Assembly: GCA_011065065.1 (NCBI GenBank)
Contig: JAAKFL010000095.1
Coordinates: 1-6,972, forward strand
From: Chlamydiota bacterium
GTDB lineage: Bacteria; Chlamydiota; Chlamydiia; Chlamydiales; SLFE01
Reading direction: 5' to 3'
Length of the DNA stretch: 6,972 nt
The position numbers were made by a program, and so were the translations under genes. Under the pieces are notes generated by a model that was not told the origin of the DNA, made no database searches, and saw nothing but the letters and a program-made list of their open reading frames with translations. How positions within the stretch are numbered: the stretch's first letter is position 1; every line of letters starts with the position of its first letter. This document shows, piece after piece, positions 1-6,710 of this stretch.

Positions 1-307
1 TGAGCCCTCCGGCACTGGCATAGACAATAAAACGATTGCCCTTTTCTTTTTCAATAGCCGCGGCTTCCAAATTTTTGACTGAAGCTTCTGTTTCTTTCAC
101 AGCAAGATAGGTTCTTTCTTCAATTCTTAGGAGCTCTCTTCCCTGTTCAGTAATTATCTCGGGAAATTCACTCATGATCTCATGAAGGGCGTCCATTTCT
201 TCAGCAATGTGTTCAATTTGCTTTTGTTGACTTTTTAACAATTCGTCATCACTGCACTCCCTTAGGGGATAAAGGTCATTGGATTCTACCTGCATAGGAA
301 CCTCCAT
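1..307 (-). CDS. Syntaxin-like SNARE-motif protein, 3' end cut by window edge
   Basis: The frame stays open from ATG at 307 to the window edge: 102 residues and no stop. Residues 31-83 read like the SNARE motif of a eukaryotic syntaxin (Q-SNARE). Aligned without gaps to remembered syntaxin-1A, shared pieces include L-H at 41-42, EQG at 54-56, R-I-E at 61-63 and A-V at 69-70. Q55 falls on the ionic zero layer. Layers -7 to +2 are I31, I34, M38, L41, M45, F48, I52, Q55, L59, I62; layers +3 to +8 (T66, A69, T73, S76, L80, A83) are weaker and small, as is common there. A Lys/Arg-containing stretch (K87, K89, R92) then leads into FIVYASAGGL, which may begin a C-terminal membrane anchor. There is no Habc domain: only about 30 polar residues precede the motif. 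The start is uncertain: Met5 (295) has GGAGG 5 nt upstream, while Met1 (307) has AAGAGG about 10 nt upstream. Family knowledge suggests host membrane-fusion interference; secretion is inferred, not seen. A generic coiled coil is the alternative. Confidence 0.72.
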   Translation of the reverse strand, partial: MEVPMQVESNDLYPLRECSDDELLKSQQKQIEHIAEEMDALHEIMSEFPEIITEQGRELLRIEERTYLAVKETEASVKNLEAAAIEKEKGNRFIVYASAGGL

Positions 308-330
308 TTGTAAACAGCCTCTTATCCTCC
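299..330 (-). promoter_or_regulatory. Competing ribosome binding sites for the SNARE-like gene
   Basis: On the minus strand the leader reads GGAGG (330-326), then AAGAGG, then ATGGAGGTTCCTATG. AAGAGG serves ATG at 307 with a spacer of about 10 nt. The GGAGG formed by codons 1-2 serves ATG at 295 with a 5-nt spacer. The second pairing is closer to optimal, so the protein may begin four residues later. The GGAGG at 330-326 lies 18 nt from the first ATG and has no start codon at normal spacing. Confidence 0.45.
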
Positions 331-359
331 TATAATCTTTTTTTGATTTGTTTGAAATC

Positions 360-388
360 TTGATTTTAAGACGATTAACAGGTAAAAT
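360..388 (+). promoter_or_regulatory. Sigma70-like promoter for the ferredoxin-IscA operon
   Basis: TTGATT (360-365) and TAAAAT (383-388) are separated by exactly 17 nt. Both resemble the housekeeping consensus (TTGACA/TATAAT). They lie about 30 nt before the ferredoxin ATG, giving a short leader that contains the ribosome binding site. The region is AT-rich, so a chance match is possible. I found no equally clear promoter on the minus strand for the divergent SNARE-like gene in the same 110-nt interval. Confidence 0.5.
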
Positions 389-417
389 GATGTTACCTTC
401 TATTTTTGGAGAAAGGT

Positions 418-684
418 ATGTCAAAGCTGATATTCGAAAATAATGATGAAGAGATCGAGCTTGAGGTAGGGGCTTCTATTGCGGAAGTCTGTGAGGAGCA
501 AGGGGTTCCGTTTGCTTGTACTGAGGGAGTCTGTGGCACCTGCGTGATTGAAGTGGTGGAAGGAGAAGACAATCTCACAGATCCGACGCAAGAGGAGGAA
601 GATTTCTTAGGGCCTGGTGTAACCGATGAGCGACTTGCTTGTCAGTGTCGAATCAAAGATGGAACGGTAAAGGTGAGATTTTAG
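418..684 (+). CDS. [2Fe-2S] ferredoxin, plant-type spacing
   Basis: This is a small acidic electron carrier of 88 residues, the whole length of a single-domain ferredoxin. The cluster ligands are C34, C39 and C42 (ACTEGVCGTC, spacing C-x4-C-x2-C) and C75 in the segment ERLACQC. The x4 spacing is that of plant-type ferredoxins; adrenodoxin/Isc-type ferredoxins have C-x5-C. An extra cysteine, C77, follows C75 by two residues. The N-terminal beta strands (KLIFENNDEEIEL) and the helix before the loop fit the beta-grasp fold. I chose ATG at 418 because GGAG (408-411) sits 6 nt upstream; the in-frame TTG at 406 overlaps that site. It is followed after 2 nt by the IscA-like gene and is almost certainly co-transcribed with it, so electron supply for Fe-S cluster assembly is a reasonable but unproven role. 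Small ferredoxins of this type are known from Chlamydiae. Confidence 0.9.
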   Translation: MSKLIFENNDEEIELEVGASIAEVCEEQGVPFACTEGVCGTCVIEVVEGEDNLTDPTQEEEDFLGPGVTDERLACQCRIKDGTVKVRF

Positions 685-686
685 AT

Positions 687-1256
687 ATGATTAAAGAAGA
701 GAAAAAAATTCATCGTCAGTTGACAATCGAGTCCATACTTTCGATGTTCCCCTATAAGGCGCAGCGATTGTCTCAGGAAATTACCAATGCTGGACTTCAC
801 TGTGTGGGTTGTTCTGCAGCGACTTGGGAAACTCTCGAGCAAGGGATGTATAGTCATGGAAAGAGTGATCAAGAGATTGATTATCTTGTTGGTTGTTTGA
901 ATGCTTTGCTTGAAGAAAAGGTAGATCGCAGCACCATTACCATCACTCCCCGTGCTGCAAAAAAGTACCTTTCGGTTTTGGACCAAGAGGGAAAACAGGG
1001 CTGGGGCATCCGATTTGATGAACGCATGTCGGGATGCAATGGCTTTGAGTATGTATTAGATTATTCAGAAAAAGTTCAAGATGATGACGATGTCATCACT
1101 TCGCAAGGAATCGAAATTCACATCAAGAGATCGATGTGGGAAAGGTTATTAGGGTCCGAGATCGATTATATTGATGGTCTTCAGGGATCAGGTTTCAAGA
1201 TCAGCAACCCCAATGTCAAATCTTCATGTGGTTGTGGATCTTCTCACGGATATTAA
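687..1256 (+). CDS. DUF1858-IscA/HesB fusion, A-type Fe-S carrier
   Basis: The protein has 189 residues and two parts. Residues 9-77 match the DUF1858 (hybrid-cluster-protein-associated redox disulfide) domain: a Q-L-T-I start, then GLHCVGC with C39 and C42, then WETLEQGMYSHG. Residues 83-189 are an A-type carrier (IscA/ErpA/HesB): I-T-I-T-P-R-A-A at the domain start, C117 in MSGCNGF, GSGFKISNPN near the end, and C181/C183 in SCGCGSS. The 64-residue step from C117 to C181 equals that of E. coli IscA (C35, C99, C101), so the three cluster ligands are in place. Such proteins deliver Fe-S clusters to target proteins in the cytoplasm. The CxxC of the first domain could add a redox or ligand function; this is inference. 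ATG at 687 lies 2 nt after the ferredoxin stop, with AAGGTGAG upstream. A start at 639 would overlap the ferredoxin by 46 nt and adds no domain sequence. Confidence 0.9.
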   Translation: MIKEEKKIHRQLTIESILSMFPYKAQRLSQEITNAGLHCVGCSAATWETLEQGMYSHGKSDQEIDYLVGCLNALLEEKVDRSTITITPRAAKKYLSVLDQEGKQGWGIRFDERMSGCNGFEYVLDYSEKVQDDDDVITSQGIEIHIKRSMWERLLGSEIDYIDGLQGSGFKISNPNVKSSCGCGSSHGY

Positions 1257-1299
1257 TAAAATTAAATTAGGGTGTGCGTTCCCTTCAATCTTGCCGGAT
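1257..1299. other. Short spacer after the IscA-like gene
   Basis: This 43-nt AT-rich stretch lies between the IscA-like stop codon and the inverted repeat. I see no gene, no separate hairpin with a T tract and no clear regulatory site in it. Confidence 0.6.
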
Positions 1300-1407
1300 T
1301 TTTTTTGCACAGAGAACACAGAGGGAAGCACAGAGAGACACAGAGAAATTTTTAAATGAAACTCTGTGTTTCTCTGTGTCTCCCTCTGTGTTCTCTGTGC
1401 AAAAAAA
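1300..1407. repeat. CACAGAG inverted repeat, copy 1
   Basis: Two 46-nt arms (1300-1345 and 1362-1407) face each other across a 16-nt AT-rich loop. The core 39 bp have 3 mismatches, and a T7/A7 pair closes the outer end. Each arm holds four CACAGAG heptamers; read from the outside toward the loop, the spacers are 2, 5 and 3 nt in both arms. The element fills most of the gap between two convergent operons: it starts 43 nt after the IscA-like stop and ends 8 nt from the lpd stop. A long RNA hairpin here could block transcription or protect 3' ends in both directions. It lacks a T tract on the 3' side of the stem in either direction, so it is not a textbook intrinsic terminator. A short non-autonomous mobile repeat is equally plausible. 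Confidence 0.9.
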
Positions 1408-1415
1408 TTCCACGA

Positions 1416-2792
1416 TCACGCATGAATGGTGCGGCCCAAGGTATTTAAGGCAGCTTCTTTGATGACTTCACTTAAGGTTGGATGAGCTTGAGGTACCACG
1501 GCTAAATCTTCCACCGTGGCCCGTTGCTGAATCGCAATCATCCCTTCCGATATCAACTCCGATGCTTGTGCTCCGATAATATGCATCCCGATCAACAATC
1601 CCCGCTTTTTCTCACCAATAATCTTCACAAAACCATCAGTTTCCATGGAGCAGCGAGCTCTTCCATTCCCCTTAAAAGCGTATTTCCCAACCATCACCTC
1701 GATGCCAGCATTTCTGGCCTCTTCTTCTGTTAAGCCCACTGCGGCGACTTCAGGGTGAGTGTAGATAACATTGGGTACGGTCATGTAATCCACTGCCGGT
1801 TTGTGCCCCGCAATAATCTCTACAGCGGCAACTCCCTCTTCTGAGGCTTTATGAGCCAACATGACTCCCTCAACCACATCCCCAACGGCATAAATGTGCG
1901 GTATCTTAGTTCGAAACTGTCCATCAATGGGAATAAACCCTTGAGGTGAGGTATCCAGTCCTATGGTTTCCAGTCCCAAATCGGAAGTATAGGGACGCCT
2001 TCCAACCGAAACAAGGACCACATCAGCCTTGAGCTCTGATGCATCCAATTTCAAAGAGATCTCTTTTTTTCCTACGGTTGCCTCTTGCACTTTTGAAGAA
2101 AGATGAAAGGTCATATTTTGTTTTGTTAAGATTTTCAGAAGCGATTTACTGACTTCACTATCCATAGCAGGACAGATATGATCCAACATCTCCACAATGG
2201 TCACTTCACTTCCAAGTCGGCCATACACCGAAGCCAATTCTACTCCAATGACTCCAGCTCCAATCACCACGAGTCGCTTGGGCACTTTCTTGAGGCTAAG
2301 AGCTCCGGTTGACGAAACCACTCGCTCTTCGTCAAAGGGCAAAAAGGTTAGACTGATCGATTCTGATCCTGTCGCAATCAGGATATTATTGGCCGTCAAT
2401 TCTTGTTTGCCTATGCCAATAGTCGTCGGACCAAGGAACTTCCCCGTTCCTTGGAAAACGGCAATTTTATTCTTTTTCATGAGTCCAGAAACACCATCGA
2501 CAAGGCTTTTGACGACATCCCGTTTCCGTTTCATCATTTGGTCGAAGTTGGCAGTGAGTTTTGTACAGGTGATCCCATGCTCTTTGCCATCATGTTGAAG
2601 GCGAGCATACAATTCGGATGAATACAGGAGCGCTTTCGAGGGAATACACCCCACATTCAGGCAAGTTCCTCCAAGCGTTTTTTCTTTTTCAATGATCGCT
2701 GTTTTCAATCCAAGCTGAGCTGCCCGTATGGCAGCGACATAGCCAGCAGGTCCAGAACCAATGACGATGAGATCAAAATGTTCTTTTGCCAT
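1416..2792 (-). CDS. lpdA: Dihydrolipoamide dehydrogenase (E3)
   Basis: This flavoenzyme of 458 residues reoxidises the dihydrolipoyl group of E2 and reduces NAD+. Visible in order: the FAD-binding Rossmann motif VIGSGPAGY (10-18), the redox disulfide GGTCLNVGC (C44, C49), the NAD-binding motif VVIGAGVIGVE (175-185), the second FAD motif YAVGD (301-305), and the dimer-interface catalytic pair H437 and E442 in AHPTLSE. Length and motifs are typical of active E3. The ATG at 2792 is chosen because it overlaps the sucB stop by one base (TAATG), which suggests translational coupling, and GAGG lies 4 nt upstream. A frame extension to 2831 adds 13 residues with no family match and overlaps sucB. Encoded in the suc operon, it presumably serves 2-oxoglutarate dehydrogenase first; E3 is often shared with pyruvate dehydrogenase. 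The stop is TGA, followed after 8 nt by the inverted repeat. Confidence 0.97.
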   Translation of the reverse strand: MAKEHFDLIVIGSGPAGYVAAIRAAQLGLKTAIIEKEKTLGGTCLNVGCIPSKALLYSSELYARLQHDGKEHGITCTKLTANFDQMMKRKRDVVKSLVDGVSGLMKKNKIAVFQGTGKFLGPTTIGIGKQELTANNILIATGSESISLTFLPFDEERVVSSTGALSLKKVPKRLVVIGAGVIGVELASVYGRLGSEVTIVEMLDHICPAMDSEVSKSLLKILTKQNMTFHLSSKVQEATVGKKEISLKLDASELKADVVLVSVGRRPYTSDLGLETIGLDTSPQGFIPIDGQFRTKIPHIYAVGDVVEGVMLAHKASEEGVAAVEIIAGHKPAVDYMTVPNVIYTHPEVAAVGLTEEEARNAGIEVMVGKYAFKGNGRARCSMETDGFVKIIGEKKRGLLIGMHIIGAQASELISEGMIAIQQRATVEDLAVVPQAHPTLSEVIKEAALNTLGRTIHA

Positions 2793-3904
2793 TAAACCTC
2801 GAGTAATAAACGTGTAGGATCTTCCAAACAATTTTTGATGTGTACGAGAAATGTGACCGCTTCCTTTCCATCCACAATGCGATGATCGTAACTCACTGCC
2901 AGATACATCATGGGCCTGATGACAATACTGTCATTGACGACAACGGGTCTTTTCTCAATCTTATGCATGCCTAAAATGCCGCTTTGCGGAGGATTTAGGA
3001 TGGGTGTGGAGAGAAGGGATCCGTAGATTCCTCCATTCGTGATCGTAAATCCTCCCCCTCTCAAATCATCAACGGATATCGTTCCATCCCGAGCTTTCAC
3101 CGCAAAATCTCCGATCATCTGCTCAATTTCAGCAAACGTGAGATTTTCACAACCTCGCAAAACAGGAACAATCAGTCCTCTTTCCGTTCCCACAGCTATC
3201 CCAACATCGCAAAAATGTCTTGTGACCAATTCATTTCCTTCAAGGTATGAATTGAGCCCGGGAACCGCTTCCAAAGCCGATACGGCCGCTTTCACAAAGA
3301 AAGACATAAATCCGAGCTTCACTCCGTACTTTTTCTGGAAACTTTCTTTATATTCCTCACGCAGTGCCATCACCGAAGTCATGTCCACTTCATTGAACGT
3401 GGTCAACATGGCTGTTGTCTGTTGCGCTTCCACCAAACGACTCCCAATCACCTGACGAATTTTGGACATTCTCTTTCGGGATACTCCGCCAGTGGGAACC
3501 ACAGCAGCTTTCTTAACAACGACAGGTGTTGGCTTCTCTTCTATCTCTTGGATGAAATCTTTGATTCCCGAGCGGACACTTTCAGTGGATACGGGTTCTG
3601 GAGCAGGCTTTTCGACCGGTTTAGGTGGGGGCTCGTGTGCTTTTTTGGGGGGAGGGGCCTCCGCAGCGGCTTCCGTGTCGATATGGCCTAATACCTGACC
3701 AATCTTGACGACATCATCGGTGTTGACTGACAGAACGAGCACTCCGCTTTGCGGAGCATACAACACCTGATTCACTTTGTCTGTCTCGAGTTCCAGAATT
3801 TCCTCATCAATGGTCACTTGTGAGCCAGAGGGCTTAATGATTTCCCCGATAATGGCTTCTGTAATCGATTCGCCCATGGATGGAACAGTGATCTCTACTT
3901 TCAT
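2792..3904 (-). CDS. sucB: Dihydrolipoyllysine succinyltransferase (E2o)
   Basis: This core subunit of 370 residues transfers the succinyl group from lipoate to CoA. Residues 1-77 are one lipoyl domain with the acceptor lysine K43 in ELETDKVN. Residues 78-141 are a flexible linker rich in Pro, Ala, Lys and Glu (for example PPPKPVEKPAPEP). Residues 142-370 are the catalytic domain, with TAMLTTFNEVDM, KLGFMSFFVKA, GGFTITNGG and the active site DHRIVDG (H341, D345). The domain resembles E. coli SucB closely, including the ending EDPTRLLLEV. No peripheral-subunit-binding domain is visible in the roughly 64-residue linker, and the protein is shorter than E. coli SucB (about 405). Mitochondrial E2o and, as I recall, chlamydial SucB share this lack. 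It starts 4 nt after the sucA stop with AAAGGA 9 nt upstream, and its stop overlaps the lpd start. Substrate choice (succinyl rather than acetyl) follows from sequence similarity and the sucA neighbour. Confidence 0.96.
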   Translation of the reverse strand: MKVEITVPSMGESITEAIIGEIIKPSGSQVTIDEEILELETDKVNQVLYAPQSGVLVLSVNTDDVVKIGQVLGHIDTEAAAEAPPPKKAHEPPPKPVEKPAPEPVSTESVRSGIKDFIQEIEEKPTPVVVKKAAVVPTGGVSRKRMSKIRQVIGSRLVEAQQTTAMLTTFNEVDMTSVMALREEYKESFQKKYGVKLGFMSFFVKAAVSALEAVPGLNSYLEGNELVTRHFCDVGIAVGTERGLIVPVLRGCENLTFAEIEQMIGDFAVKARDGTISVDDLRGGGFTITNGGIYGSLLSTPILNPPQSGILGMHKIEKRPVVVNDSIVIRPMMYLAVSYDHRIVDGKEAVTFLVHIKNCLEDPTRLLLEV

Positions 3905-3908
3905 GATC

Positions 3909-6710
3909 TTAAATCCTTTGCATCAAATTCACATTAACATCTAACTTCTCTGGTCCTGGAAAAACGGATTGTATGATCGCATCATGCTGCTGCTGATGTC
4001 GTCGGTACGATCCCGTTGCCGGTGATGCGCTACGGTCTCGGCCAGCATACAAAAGCTTCACTTTCGGCGGTAAAATTCTTGTGAGCTGATGACGGAGAAA
4101 GTTCCAAGCCCCCATATTGCTCGGCTCTTCCTGAACCCATATACATTCTTTAATTTTCGGATACTTCTTAAATATATCTCGAAGCTTATCGGTGTGTAGT
4201 GGATACAGCTGTTCGACTCTCACCAAAGCAATATCCTTCGCCTTCTTACGCTTTCGTTCCGCATCCAGGTCATAATAAATCCGTCCATTACACAAAGCCA
4301 TTCGCGTCACATTTTTCGGTGCTGCAGGATCGTCGAGAATTTCCTGGAAAGATCCTTTGCCAAAATCGTCTACGGAACTCGTGCACTCGGGCAGCCTGAG
4401 TAGTCCTTTTGGTGTAAACACGATCATAGGCTTCTGAATGTTCCCATTGATCTGTCGTCGCAATAAATGGAACATCTGAGCGGGCAAAGTGGGATTCACA
4501 ATGACCAAATTGTCTTGTCCGGATAACGTTAAGAAACGCTCCATACGCCCCGAAGAATGTTCCGGCCCTTGCCCTTCATATCCATGTGGCAGAAACAGCA
4601 CAAGATTAGATTTCTGTCCCCACTTTTGCTCACCTGTCGCAATATATTGGTCGATAATGATTTGAGCTCCGTTGCAAAAATCACCAAATTGCGCTTCCCA
4701 TATGACTAGAGCGTTCGAACTTGAAACACTGTACCCATATTCAAAACCTAAGACTCCCATTTCAGACAAAGGAGAGTTATAAATATCAAACTGTCCTTGA
4801 CCGGCCAAAAAGTTTTTCAATGGATAATACTCGCGCTCTTTCTCCTGATCCATCCACAACGCATGGCGATGACTAAATGTTCCGCGACAGCAGTCTTGTC
4901 CTGAAACCCGAACGTGCGTTCCTTCATTCAACAAAGTCGCATAGGCCAATGTCTCGGCCATCCCCCAGTCAATGGGTTTCTTTTCCATCACCATCGCTCT
5001 TCGGTTATTGATAAGCTGATTGAGTTTTCGATGGACCACCAATTCATCAGGGATGTGGAAAATGGCCTCTGTAATTGTGCAGAGTTTCTTGTAGGGAACT
5101 CCTGTTTTCACAGACTTGAAGAAATTAACTTCTACAGAAGAGGTTTCTTTTTTCGTCTGAGGTTTTTTGGGAATTTCCTTCACCTTTATCAGGGCTTGTT
5201 GCAATCCCTTTTTAAACTCTTCTTCAAGCTCTTCAGCCAAATATCTTTCTAAGACTCCTTCGTGAAAGAGCTGATCGCGATAGATTTCTCGAACAGATTG
5301 TTTACTTCGGATCATTTGATATTCCAGCGGCTGTGTAAAAGCAGGCTCATCACTTTCATTATGGCCATATTTTCGGTAGCAATTCATGTCGATAAAGACA
5401 TCGCAGTGAAAGCGTTGACGGATTTCAATGGCAAGATTTGTGGCATAGATGCACGCCTCTGGATCTTCTGCATTGACATGGAAAACCGGAGCTCCAAAAG
5501 CCCTCGCGATATCGGTGCAGTAATGAGTTGACCGGCAATCTTCGGGGATAGTCGTGAAGCCAATTTGGTTATTGATCACAATGTGGATGGTTCCTCCGGT
5601 AGAATATCCACGAAGTTTTCCCATTTGCAAAGTTTCATAGACGATCCCTTGGCCAGACAAGGCGGCATCTCCATGAACCAAAATAGGGATCACTTTTTCT
5701 TGCTCAGGATCATCCTCCTCCCTTTGTTTAGCGCGGACATGTCCTTCGACAACGGAGTTGACAGATTCCAGATGGCTGGGATTCGGCGTCAGGAATAGTT
5801 TCACATGGTGTCCGGACGCAGTCAGGTTTTCCGATGAGAAACCTTTGTGATACTTAACGTCACCGCTCCCTGCAAAAGATTCGGGAAGAAAATGATCTTC
5901 AAATTCAGAAAATATATCCGAATACGATTTATCGAGAATGTTGCACAGGACATTCAAACGTCCTCTGTGCGCCATTCCGAGTACAAACTCTTGCATCCCT
6001 AAATTGGATCCCGTTTCGACAACAGCAGCAATGATCGGGATCAGAGTCTCTCCTCCTTCCAAAGAAAAACGCTTTTGTCCCACATATTTGGTTTGCAAAA
6101 ACCACTCGAAGAGGCTCGACTTATTGAGATGCTGAAGGATCATCTGCTTTTGGTCGATCGAAAGGACAATTTTAAATCGCGACGGTTCAACTTGTTGCTG
6201 GAGCCAGCTTTCAAGCTCTGGATTCTGGCAATCCATGTATTCGACGCCAATGCTCCCGCAGTAAATTTCCTGGAGAATGGAGATAATTTCTTGCAAAGGC
6301 AGTTGCTCTTGCGCAGCAATTCCACATGTCGGAAATTCTTCGGTTAACTCTAGCTCAGAAAACCCTAAAGACTCCAAGGTCAGTTCCTGTGGTATTGGAA
6401 TTTCATGAGCTAATATGGGATTGACATCTGCCAGAAAATGGCCATACATTCTGTATGCATAAATCAGGTTGTAAATTCTGATTTGATTGGAAGTAGTGAG
6501 CTCCTTTTCGACATAAGGTACCCTAGCCTCTTGTTTTGGAATAGGTCGTGGAGAAGGAAGCGATGGAGGTGTTGGTTCTTTTTCGAACTGTTTGAATATT
6601 AATTGCCATGATGGATCAACGCTGTTGGGATCCTCAAGATACTGAGCATACATCTGCTCGTATAGTTCAGCATTCGCAAAGCCTGATTGAATAAATTCGT
6701 CAAGACTCAT
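3909..6710 (-). CDS. sucA: 2-oxoglutarate dehydrogenase E1 component
   Basis: This thiamine-diphosphate enzyme decarboxylates 2-oxoglutarate and succinylates the lipoyl group of E2. At 933 residues it has the same length as E. coli SucA. The N-terminal helix typical of the family is residues 3-40 (LDEFIQSGFANAELYEQMY, then DPSWQLIF). A Pro-rich linker (47-58) follows. The ThDP half holds GMAHRGRLNVL (245-255), NPSHLESVN (310-318), HGDAALSGQG (346-355) and the NNQIGFTT motif (380-387). The C-terminal transketolase-like half holds GQDCCRGTFSHRHA (604-617), WEAQFGDF (671-678) and PHGYEGQGPEHSS (708-720). All conserved active-site segments I looked for are intact. The ATG at 6710 fits the family N terminus, but no ribosome binding site lies at normal distance; a perfect AAGGAGG is 28 nt upstream. 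It is the first gene of the sucA-sucB-lpd operon. Confidence 0.97.
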   Translation of the reverse strand: MSLDEFIQSGFANAELYEQMYAQYLEDPNSVDPSWQLIFKQFEKEPTPPSLPSPRPIPKQEARVPYVEKELTTSNQIRIYNLIYAYRMYGHFLADVNPILAHEIPIPQELTLESLGFSELELTEEFPTCGIAAQEQLPLQEIISILQEIYCGSIGVEYMDCQNPELESWLQQQVEPSRFKIVLSIDQKQMILQHLNKSSLFEWFLQTKYVGQKRFSLEGGETLIPIIAAVVETGSNLGMQEFVLGMAHRGRLNVLCNILDKSYSDIFSEFEDHFLPESFAGSGDVKYHKGFSSENLTASGHHVKLFLTPNPSHLESVNSVVEGHVRAKQREEDDPEQEKVIPILVHGDAALSGQGIVYETLQMGKLRGYSTGGTIHIVINNQIGFTTIPEDCRSTHYCTDIARAFGAPVFHVNAEDPEACIYATNLAIEIRQRFHCDVFIDMNCYRKYGHNESDEPAFTQPLEYQMIRSKQSVREIYRDQLFHEGVLERYLAEELEEEFKKGLQQALIKVKEIPKKPQTKKETSSVEVNFFKSVKTGVPYKKLCTITEAIFHIPDELVVHRKLNQLINNRRAMVMEKKPIDWGMAETLAYATLLNEGTHVRVSGQDCCRGTFSHRHALWMDQEKEREYYPLKNFLAGQGQFDIYNSPLSEMGVLGFEYGYSVSSSNALVIWEAQFGDFCNGAQIIIDQYIATGEQKWGQKSNLVLFLPHGYEGQGPEHSSGRMERFLTLSGQDNLVIVNPTLPAQMFHLLRRQINGNIQKPMIVFTPKGLLRLPECTSSVDDFGKGSFQEILDDPAAPKNVTRMALCNGRIYYDLDAERKRKKAKDIALVRVEQLYPLHTDKLRDIFKKYPKIKECIWVQEEPSNMGAWNFLRHQLTRILPPKVKLLYAGRDRSASPATGSYRRHQQQHDAIIQSVFPGPEKLDVNVNLMQRI

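Noticed and set aside
406..417. TTG start for the ferredoxin
   Set aside because: It overlaps the GGAG site that correctly serves ATG at 418.
639..686. Upstream in-frame ATG extending the IscA-like protein by 16 residues
   Set aside because: It overlaps the end of the ferredoxin gene in another frame and adds no domain sequence. ATG at 687 follows the ferredoxin stop by 2 nt and has a purine-rich site upstream.
681..986. 101-codon minus-strand open frame over the IscA-like gene
   Set aside because: It is antisense to a recognised domain, with no match of its own.
1300..1407. CRISPR array
   Set aside because: The heptamers are too short, the spacers are 2-5 nt, and the units form one palindrome. 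No cas genes are present.
1171..1462. Small plus-strand frames running through the inverted repeat
   Set aside because: The peptides mostly translate CACAGAG repeats (TQRE/TERH-like), so they are not genes.
2197..2598. 133-codon plus-strand open frame inside lpd
   Set aside because: It is antisense to conserved E3 coding sequence and has low-complexity Ser/Thr/Pro content typical of a shadow frame.
2793..2831. N-terminal extension of Lpd by 13 residues
   Set aside because: It overlaps the sucB 3' end in another frame and has no E3-like sequence. The TAATG junction gives the better start.
4914..5252. 112-codon plus-strand open frame inside sucA
   Set aside because: It is antisense to a clearly conserved gene and has no recognisable domain; it is a shadow of sucA codon use.
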